Of a stretch of 64,000 nt of DNA, positions 58,558 to 64,000 are shown one piece after another (position 1 is the first letter of the stretch; each line of letters starts with the position of its first letter). Origin of the DNA: Halalkalibacillus sediminis (lineage in GTDB: Bacteria > Bacillota > Bacilli > Bacillales > Alkalibacillaceae); NCBI RefSeq assembly GCF_002844535.1, contig NZ_PJNH01000004.1, forward strand, positions 132,074 through 196,073, in the 5' to 3' direction. A program made the position numbers and the translations under genes. The notes beneath the pieces are model-generated. The model saw only the letters and a program-made list of their open reading frames with translations. It was not told the DNA's origin and made no database searches.

Positions 58558-60378
58558 ATGGCTAAGAATTTTACTATGACACGTGATGAGGTACCAGTTG
58601 AACAGACGTGGGACTTGAGTGATTTATTTAAAACAGAAGCTGAATGGGAGAAAGCACTGAAGGATGTAGAAAATGCAATCAGGGCGGTCACTCATTTTAA
58701 AAGTAGATTGAGCGAAAGTGGCGAAACGTTAATTCATTGTTTACTTGAAAAAGATGCACTCGAGGCTGATTTCATGCGAGTGGCTACATATGCTAGTTTA
58801 CTTGCTTCAGCGGATGGGACGAACACAGAGAACCAGGCGAGGGTGGCCCGTGTGTCATCTGTTGGTGCTGAGGTGCAAGCGGAAACAGCTTTTGTGTCCT
58901 CTGAAATTCGCGGGTTGGACGAGATGACGATTAAACAGTTTTTGAGTGAAGAACCGGGGTTAGAAGTTTATGAGAAAAAGTTGAACGATTTAATGGAAGG
59001 AAAAGCGCATCAGTTATCACCTGAAGTAGAAGAGACATTGGCTGCCTTCAGTGAAGTGTTCGATTCTCCATATTCTGTTTATCAACAGAGCAAAACATCG
59101 GATATGACGTTTCCATCTTTCACAACTTCAGATGGGGAGGAACATTCCCTTACATTCAATAACTTCCCGGTCTATGAAGGTGCTGCAGATACGGAGTTGC
59201 GCCGTAAAGCTTATGAGGCGTTTGTTGGTATATTGAATCAGTATAAAAACACGTACGCTGCGACTTATGCGACTGAAGTGAAAAAGCAGGTCACGGAAGC
59301 TCGGTTGCGTAACTATGATTCAGCGACGGACATGCTGTTGCATAAGCAGCAAGTGACAAAAGAGATGTACCATAATCAGCTCGATACCATCCAAAAGGAA
59401 CTGGCACCACACATGCGTCGCTTCGCCAAATTAAAACAACGGGTACTTGGTTTGGAGAAAATGAAATTTAGTGATCTGAAGGCTCCTTTAGATACAGATT
59501 ATGACCCACAAGTAACTTATGAAGAAGCGGCTTCAATGGTCCGTGAATCGCTTCAAGTAATGGGACCTGAGTACATGGAAATCATGGAAAAAGGATTGGA
59601 CGATCGTTGGGTCGATCTCGCTGATAATGTCGGGAAAAGATCGGGTGCTTTCTGTGCAAGTCCTTATGGTGTACACCCTTATATCATGATGACTTGGAAC
59701 GGTTCGATGAGAAATGTGTTTACGCTAGCTCATGAGTTAGGTCATGCGGGGCATTTCTATTTAGCTGGAGAAAATCAGAAGCTGTCCAATACAAGGCCGT
59801 CGATGTATTTTGTTGAGGCACCTTCTACGATGAACGAACGGTTATTGAGCCATCATATTTTGCAAAAAACGGATGATCCTAAGATGAAGCGGTTGGTGAT
59901 TTTGCAATCGCTAGGAACGTATTATCATAACTTCGTGACACATATTTTAGAAGGGGAACTGCAGCGAAGAGTCTATGAGTTGGCTGATCAAGGCACTCCA
60001 ATTACGGCGGATCTTCTATGTGAACAGAAGACGGAAGCATTAGCCAACTTCTGGGGAGATACTGTTGAAATGGATGAAGGTGCTGGACTTACTTGGATGC
60101 GTCAGCCTCACTATTACATGGGGCTCTATCCATATACCTACTCTGCAGGGTTGACTGCTTCGACAGCGGCAGCCGAGGTGATTCAAGAAGAAGGACAGCC
60201 CGCGGTTGATCGCTGGTTGTCAGCGCTAAAAGCTGGAGGCACTTTGAAGCCTCTTGAATTGATGCAACTGGCAGGTGTGGATATGTCAACACCTGAACCG
60301 ATCCAACGTGCTGTTGCATATGTCGGAACACTGGTTGATGAGCTGGAAAAAAGCTACGACAGTGGAGGTGCTGAATGA
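58558..60378 (+). CDS. pepF: Oligoendopeptidase F (M3 family)
   Basis: 606 aa from ATG 58558 (AAAGGGG upstream; ATG 58552 is part of the ribosome-site spacing). Zinc-metallopeptidase motif HELGH (392-396) with the downstream Glu in FVEAPSTMNE. N-terminal EVPVEQTWDLSDLFKTEAEW is typical of PepF. Cytoplasmic enzyme that cuts oligopeptides of about 7-17 residues; some homologues affect sporulation or competence peptide levels. Its stop overlaps the dehydrogenase start. Confidence 0.95.
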   Translation: MAKNFTMTRDEVPVEQTWDLSDLFKTEAEWEKALKDVENAIRAVTHFKSRLSESGETLIHCLLEKDALEADFMRVATYASLLASADGTNTENQARVARVSSVGAEVQAETAFVSSEIRGLDEMTIKQFLSEEPGLEVYEKKLNDLMEGKAHQLSPEVEETLAAFSEVFDSPYSVYQQSKTSDMTFPSFTTSDGEEHSLTFNNFPVYEGAADTELRRKAYEAFVGILNQYKNTYAATYATEVKKQVTEARLRNYDSATDMLLHKQQVTKEMYHNQLDTIQKELAPHMRRFAKLKQRVLGLEKMKFSDLKAPLDTDYDPQVTYEEAASMVRESLQVMGPEYMEIMEKGLDDRWVDLADNVGKRSGAFCASPYGVHPYIMMTWNGSMRNVFTLAHELGHAGHFYLAGENQKLSNTRPSMYFVEAPSTMNERLLSHHILQKTDDPKMKRLVILQSLGTYYHNFVTHILEGELQRRVYELADQGTPITADLLCEQKTEALANFWGDTVEMDEGAGLTWMRQPHYYMGLYPYTYSAGLTASTAAAEVIQEEGQPAVDRWLSALKAGGTLKPLELMQLAGVDMSTPEPIQRAVAYVGTLVDELEKSYDSGGAE

Positions 60379-61256
60379 TGAAGATAGGATTCATTGGATT
60401 AGGAATTATGGGAAAACCGATGGCGAAAAACTTGCTGAAGGCTGGATACTCAGTAGTTGCTTCGAGTAGCAATCCCTTAACAAATGAAGAGATCAAAGCC
60501 AATGGTGGACAAGTGGTGGACTCTCTTAAAGAAATAGCTGCAGTGTCCGAAGTAGTGATTACGATGGTACCGAATGCACCAGAGGTAAAGGATGTTCTTT
60601 TTGGTGAAGAAGGTATTGTAGACTCTCTGAAACCTGGGAGCATTGTCATCGACATGAGCTCGATCGATCCACTAGCAAGTAAGGACATTGCTGCCACCTT
60701 AAGAGAACGTGATGTGCAATTTCTAGATGCGCCAGTCAGCGGTGGTGAACCGAAAGCGATCGAAGGTACCGTTTCTGTGATGGTAGGTGGGGATGAAGTG
60801 ACTTTTGAGAAATGTCTGCCTATCTTGCAAACGGTGGGAGCATCTGTCGTTCGTGTAGGCGATGTCGGTGCAGGGAACTCTGCGAAACTAGCCAATCAGA
60901 TTGTTGTCGCGACAAATATTGCAGCTGTTTCGGAAGCCCTTGTGCTGGCGGATAAAATGGGTGTGGATCAGACTCAGGTGTACGAAGCGATTCGTGGAGG
61001 TTTAGCCGGCAGTACCGTGATGGATGCAAAAGCACCTATGATGATTGAAGGTGATTTCGAACCTGGCTTTAAGGTCGATCTGCATTTGAAAGACATTAGG
61101 AATGTTATGAAGACTGGAGAAGCTCTTGATTTAGATTTACCACTTACAAAGTTTGCGAGCGATATTTTAGAAGAATTAGATGAAGCGGGCTATGGTAAAG
61201 AGGACCATTCTGCCATTTATCGGTACTTTGAGAAGTTAGGTAAGGAGAAAAAGTAG
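60375..61256 (+). CDS. Beta-hydroxyacid dehydrogenase (2-hydroxy-3-oxopropionate reductase-like)
   Basis: 293 aa. GFIGLGIMGKPMAKNLLKAG (NAD(P) fold), FLDAPVSGGEPKAIEGTVSV (substrate loop), GAGNSAKLANQ with the catalytic Lys near 171, and DLHLKDIRNVMKTGEA. This family includes tartronate semialdehyde reductase (GarR/GlxR) and 3-hydroxyisobutyrate dehydrogenase. The closest subtype cannot be settled from sequence alone. ATG 60375 forms an ATGA overlap with pepF and has GGAGG six bases before it. Confidence 0.92.
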   Translation: MMKIGFIGLGIMGKPMAKNLLKAGYSVVASSSNPLTNEEIKANGGQVVDSLKEIAAVSEVVITMVPNAPEVKDVLFGEEGIVDSLKPGSIVIDMSSIDPLASKDIAATLRERDVQFLDAPVSGGEPKAIEGTVSVMVGGDEVTFEKCLPILQTVGASVVRVGDVGAGNSAKLANQIVVATNIAAVSEALVLADKMGVDQTQVYEAIRGGLAGSTVMDAKAPMMIEGDFEPGFKVDLHLKDIRNVMKTGEALDLDLPLTKFASDILEELDEAGYGKEDHSAIYRYFEKLGKEKK

Positions 61257-61278
61257 CGATCAAAATGATAGTCAGATT

Positions 61279-61315
61279 GAAAAAGCACAAGCGAATGTTC
61301 GCTTGTGCTTTTGTA
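61279..61315 (+). terminator. Terminator between the dehydrogenase and dapA
   Basis: AAAAGCACAAGCGAA (61281-61295) and TTCGCTTGTGCTTTT (61298-61312) are a perfect 15-bp inverted repeat with a two-base loop. It serves the plus-strand operon and probably also dapA on the minus strand. Confidence 0.9.
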
Positions 61316-61331
61316 TGATCATAATATATTT

Positions 61332-62222
61332 TTACCCAGTTGCTCCCTGAGAGAAATGTTGATCAATAATGTCAAACAACGATGCTCTTTCTGCTTCGTT
61401 TAGTGGAATAAGTGGCAAACGCACACTTCCAACTGGCACGCCAATTCTTCCCAATGCCTCTTTCACGGGTGTCGGACTTGGAGCTGAAAATATTGCGTTC
61501 ATGACTGGCAAAATGTATCCATGGATGGCTGACGCTTGAGCTACATCACCCTTTTGATAACGGTTCACCATGTCTTGCATCTCATTTCCTATGACGTGAG
61601 CAGAAACAGACACGATACCTGCACCTCCTACAGCAAGTGTAGGAAGGGTCAAGCTGTCTTCACCACTATACACAGTGAAATCTTGTGGTGTGTTGTTGAC
61701 TATTTCTGTTACCTGATTTAAATCTCCACTTGATTCTTTGACTGAAACAATATTTTTAATTCTTGAAAGTCTAATGGTTGTCTCTGCATTCATGTTCACA
61801 ACACTTCTACCAGGAATGTTATAAAGCATGACCGGTAACTCTATGCTTTCTGCAATTGTAAGGAAATGCTGATACATTCCTTCCTGTGAAGGCTTGTTGT
61901 AGAAAGGTACTACAAGCATAACTGCATCGACACCTATGGATTCAGCTTCGCGGGAAAGTTCTATGGAAGCTTTCGTGTTGTTTGATCCAGTACCCGCGAT
62001 AATAGGCACTCTACCATTCACTTCAGCTACAACGAATTTAAACAACTGCAATTTTTCATCATGGGTAAGTGTTGGGGATTCTCCTGTAGTCCCCGCAACT
62101 ACCAATCCATCAGACCCGTTAGAGATCAGATGATTAACTAGTCTTCTTGTTGCCTCGAAATCAATTTCACCATTTTGATCAAATGGTGTCACCATTGCTG
62201 TTAATACACGACCGAAATTCAT
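61332..62222 (-). CDS. dapA: 4-hydroxy-tetrahydrodipicolinate synthase
   Basis: 296 aa from ATG 62222. GRVLTAMVTPF start, GTTGES (44-49), Tyr134 in LYNIPGRS and the Schiff-base Lys162 in VSVKESSGD are the DHDPS catalytic set. It condenses pyruvate with aspartate semialdehyde in lysine and dipicolinate synthesis. It lies outside the usual asd-dapG-dapA operon and is preceded by a full lysine riboswitch, so expression is lowered when lysine is abundant. GTG 62234 is a longer possible start. Confidence 0.95.
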   Translation of the reverse strand: MNFGRVLTAMVTPFDQNGEIDFEATRRLVNHLISNGSDGLVVAGTTGESPTLTHDEKLQLFKFVVAEVNGRVPIIAGTGSNNTKASIELSREAESIGVDAVMLVVPFYNKPSQEGMYQHFLTIAESIELPVMLYNIPGRSVVNMNAETTIRLSRIKNIVSVKESSGDLNQVTEIVNNTPQDFTVYSGEDSLTLPTLAVGGAGIVSVSAHVIGNEMQDMVNRYQKGDVAQASAIHGYILPVMNAIFSAPSPTPVKEALGRIGVPVGSVRLPLIPLNEAERASLFDIIDQHFSQGATG

Positions 62223-62271
62223 AAAATTCCACACACCTTTATTAATTTGATTTACCCTTGGGTGTGGAGGA

Positions 62272-62310
62272 CCAAAAAAAGCAACAACGAAAGGGCCCGT
62301 TGTTGCTTTT
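62272..62310 (-). terminator. Attenuator terminator of the dapA leader
   Basis: On the minus strand AAAAGCAACAAC pairs with GTTGTTGCTTTT around GGGCCCTTTC and ends in a T run. It sits between the riboswitch and dapA and would stop transcription when lysine is bound. Confidence 0.9.
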
Positions 62311-62330
62311 AGAACTTTTTATATCGTCCT

Positions 62331-62510
62331 AAACCAGATAGCCCTCCATATAGTTTCCTATATGACAGCCCTGCATTTATTCAATGTCAGAACCAGCTTC
62401 AAGAGATGAGTCTCTATTCACTTCGGCGAATTCCCCTTTCTTTATGCTTACCCGGATCTCATTACTCCTACACATAAATACTAATGGTTTCCGCACCTCT
62501 ACCCTTACTT
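62331..62510 (-). ncRNA. Lysine riboswitch (L box)
   Basis: Reading the minus strand, the conserved pieces appear in order: GGGTAGAGGTGCGG, AGTA, GAGATCCGGGTAAGC, AAAGGGGAATTCGCCGAAG, GCTGGTTCTGACATTG, GGGCTGTCAT, then a closing GGAGGGCTATCTGG. These match the L-box aptamer core with its five-stem junction. The strong terminator follows about 20 bases further, so this is transcriptional control of dapA by lysine. Confidence 0.93.
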
Positions 62511-62533
62511 TAAAGTTACTTTAAAATAAGAAA

Positions 62534-62562
62534 GTATTAAATTGTTAAATATACTGTATCAA
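62534..62562 (-). promoter_or_regulatory. Promoter of the dapA leader
   Basis: On the minus strand TTGATA (62562-62557), a 17-base spacer and TAATAC (62539-62534) form a SigA-type promoter about 25 bases before the riboswitch. Confidence 0.75.
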
Positions 62563-62808
62563 ACATAAATATGAATTACAAGAGTAAAATTGCTTGGTTA
62601 ATTCTATAGAATGAATACCAGCATTTATTCTAAACATAAGGAATGGTAGAATTAAATAAAATGAAAAAATTAACAATTATAGATGTAGATGAAGTATTCC
62701 TACGGTAATCGCGATTTTAAAAATCAATGGAATATTAATTTTTCATTTATACTAGATTATTTAGAAATTATGATTGAATTCAATAATGATAAAGTAAGGA
62801 TTGATAAA
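62563..62808. other. Intergenic stretch between the dapA promoter and the next gene
   Basis: AT-rich. The plus frame is open from 62689 into the gene at 62809 but has no ribosome site. A 15-codon ATG frame at 62661 has none either. No hairpin or repeat was noticed. Confidence 0.5.
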
Positions 62809-63000
62809 ATGACGAGACATAAAGAAGGACCTGAAAAACCTTTTAATGATGTTATGGAACATATGCGAAACGTTGAGGGGTACCCAATCAGTAAAGGGGG
62901 GAAACTTCCCTTACCTATTAAAGTTTTAGGTATTATTTTATTCGGGACATTTATCTTGATGATGGTTGGTGGATTTGTTGTGAACATTATCTTTAACTGA
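62809..63000 (+). CDS. 63-aa single-helix membrane protein
   Basis: MTRHKEGPEKPFNDVMEHMR, then a helix (IKVLGIILFGTFILMMVGGF) at the C-terminal end. AAGGA eight bases before ATG 62809. A charged N-terminal tail followed by a terminal helix resembles the tail-anchored DUF6366-like small proteins, but this is uncertain. Confidence 0.62.
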   Translation: MTRHKEGPEKPFNDVMEHMRNVEGYPISKGGKLPLPIKVLGIILFGTFILMMVGGFVVNIIFN

Positions 63001-63111
63001 TTGGATATTTAAAGATATTTGTCACCGTACAGAGCCAGTGTTTTAGGTGTGATTTCTTCCATCGGTGAAACATATTGAGCAGTGGTCTTATTAGGTAGGA
63101 GTGGAGCACGA

Positions 63112-63474
63112 ATGAAGGGGAAATTTGCACGCTTAGTTATTCTTGCTTTTGTATTAATTCAATTTGTGGGTTGTAGTGACAGATTAGATAGCCAATTGGA
63201 GAATCGATCGGATAAATATAATGATGTAAGGAATATTGCTTGGGAATTTGTTAAGGAAAATGGATGGAATGAGCAAGCGAAAGGTGATTGGAAAGACGCA
63301 AAGGTTATAAAAATTGTTGCAGATGATCAATACGAACTTTTAGATGACTCATATGAAGGAGAAGAAGTGTTATCCGTCATTTCTGAAGAGGATGGTAATT
63401 ATGTAACAGGCACCCCTACTATTCTGATTGATTCTACTAAAAATGAAGTTATAGGTTACATTGCGACTGAATAA
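63112..63474 (+). CDS. Lipoprotein, unknown function
   Basis: 120 aa from ATG 63112 with AGGAGTGG upstream. Lipobox QFVGC (Cys about 20). The mature part contains NIAWEFVKENGWNEQAKGDW, then two strands including TPTILIDSTKNEVIGYI at the end. No family known, but small Bacillaceae lipoproteins of this size and content are common. Confidence 0.78.
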   Translation: MKGKFARLVILAFVLIQFVGCSDRLDSQLENRSDKYNDVRNIAWEFVKENGWNEQAKGDWKDAKVIKIVADDQYELLDDSYEGEEVLSVISEEDGNYVTGTPTILIDSTKNEVIGYIATE

Positions 63475-63498
63475 GAGTATTTTAGATAAAGTATTTGT

Positions 63499-63594
63499 TC
63501 ATAGCTGTGGCCAACTTCATGATTGCGGGAATATTGTTCGGACTTTTTAGTTGGATGAGCAGCGAGAGAATGTATAAAGAAAGTCGAAGTTAGA
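63499..63594 (+). CDS. Possible 24-32 aa membrane peptide
   Basis: An in-frame stretch TTCATAGCTGTGGCC... reads LFIAVANFMIAGILFGLFSW, then MSSERMYKESRS and stop at 63594. Possible starts are TTG 63499, GTG or ATG. No clear ribosome site. Compositionally it looks like a genuine small membrane protein but could be chance. Confidence 0.3.
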
Positions 63595-63607
63595 GGAGAA
63601 GGTCTAA

Positions 63608-63964
63608 GTGAAACTTTCAATCATATTTTTTACAATCTTAACTCTTTTCGGGGCTTGCTCAGAAATCACAGATGAAGAGTTGGATCCAGAAGAGGCGGAT
63701 GTGGAAGAAGGTTATATCGTTGATAAAGATGAGTCTCGGATTCTAGTAGTAGGTGATATTACTAGAGAAGAAGCTACAAAAATGGATGAACAGAAATTGA
63801 TGAGTAGATCAGAGTCATCAATACAACCTCCAGCTGTATGGTTTGGGGTGAATAATCCTGGTGATTATGAGCTCGGGCAGTTAGTTAGAGTGGAGTTCGA
63901 GGGTATGGATGCTAGTTACCCTGGGCAGGCAGGAGCCGAAAAAATTCAAATTGTTGGAGAATAA
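63608..63964 (+). CDS. DUF3221 (YobA-like) lipoprotein
   Basis: 118 aa from GTG 63608 (GGAGAAGGT upstream). Lipobox LFGAC (Cys17). EEGYIVDKDESRILVVGDIT, then IQPPAVWFGVNNPGDYELGQ and LVRVEFEGMDASYPGQAGAE are the DUF3221/YobA pattern. Function unknown. A ribosome-site-like AGAGGGGTGG occurs at about 63980, so another gene probably begins just beyond the window. Confidence 0.85.
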   Translation: MKLSIIFFTILTLFGACSEITDEELDPEEADVEEGYIVDKDESRILVVGDITREEATKMDEQKLMSRSESSIQPPAVWFGVNNPGDYELGQLVRVEFEGMDASYPGQAGAEKIQIVGE

Positions 63965-64000
63965 TTTTTATAAAATTTAGAGGGGTGGATTAGAATAAAA

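Noticed and set aside
62661-62708. 15-codon frame MKKLTIIDVDEVFLR
   Set aside because: No ribosome site, too short, and no support apart from being open.
1-64000. CRISPR array, tRNA, rRNA or prophage
   Set aside because: No spaced direct repeats of CRISPR size, no cloverleaf or rRNA-like sequence and no phage structural genes were seen while reading both strands.

Overview
The window reads as chromosome of a low-GC, spore-forming Firmicute of the Bacillaceae. The evidence is AGGAGG-type ribosome sites, frequent TTG/GTG starts, many lipoproteins with short signal peptides, a Cse60-like sporulation gene, SdpR/SdpI, PepF, YkgA/YqcI-type proteins and an L-box riboswitch. A Na+/proline symporter and the general gene repertoire would fit a salt-tolerant genus, but that is inference. 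No rRNA, tRNA, CRISPR array, intact transposase or prophage was seen.

Layout. 1-4134: tail of a sensor kinase, a divergent PAP2 protein, selO, an alpha/beta hydrolase and a membrane protein. 4200-5034: a small AT-rich cassette (membrane protein plus XRE repressor) whose promoter is framed by a perfect 22-bp inverted repeat, next to a gene remnant and a hairpin-rich relic. 5189-11501: mixed small enzymes and lipoproteins (DUF2332, VOC, HAD, YkgA-like, YqcI/YcgG). 11729-13347: a 36-aa symporter accessory protein and PutP, followed by a 21-bp minisatellite. 13635-19137: Nudix, kinase-like, P-loop, GPP34 and DUF1206 genes. 19394-21646: a GGDEF-EAL protein. 22397-27467: a DUF2975/XRE unit, a DUF5694 gene between two paralogous small membrane genes, two tandem CxxC zinc-finger membrane proteins, an isochorismatase-like enzyme and a Cse60-like gene. 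27528-30773: an Snf2 helicase with a SWIM finger. 31024-36629: an SDR/acyl-ligase operon, three GNATs and several tiny membrane proteins. 36870-41858: a diguanylate cyclase and an ABC exporter/two-component operon whose promoter carries four 11-bp-phased repeats. 41880-46596: HNH endonuclease, MazG-like and MutT-like pyrophosphohydrolases and a PLD-helicase-DUF3427 protein, the best candidate for a defence-type system. 46626-51335: HAD phosphatase, the sdpRI pair with its operator, small membrane proteins, and a possible spore-related/NIPSNAP cluster. 51506-55741: aminoglycoside nucleotidyltransferase-like gene, oxidoreductase, Nudix, TPR and small proteins. 56105-64000: lipoproteins, a coiled-coil protein, pepF, a beta-hydroxyacid dehydrogenase, dapA under a lysine riboswitch, and three more small exported proteins.

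How the genes work together. Most of the window is a patchwork of one- to three-gene units. The clear functional units are: small protein plus PutP; membrane protein plus XRE (twice); ABC transporter plus its own two-component system; sdpR-sdpI; SDR plus acyl-adenylating enzyme; MutT plus helicase-nuclease; and the lysine riboswitch with dapA. Many starts were moved downstream of the longest open frame because a good ribosome site sits just before an internal ATG/GTG. All identifications are from reading motifs and remembered family features; no search was run.
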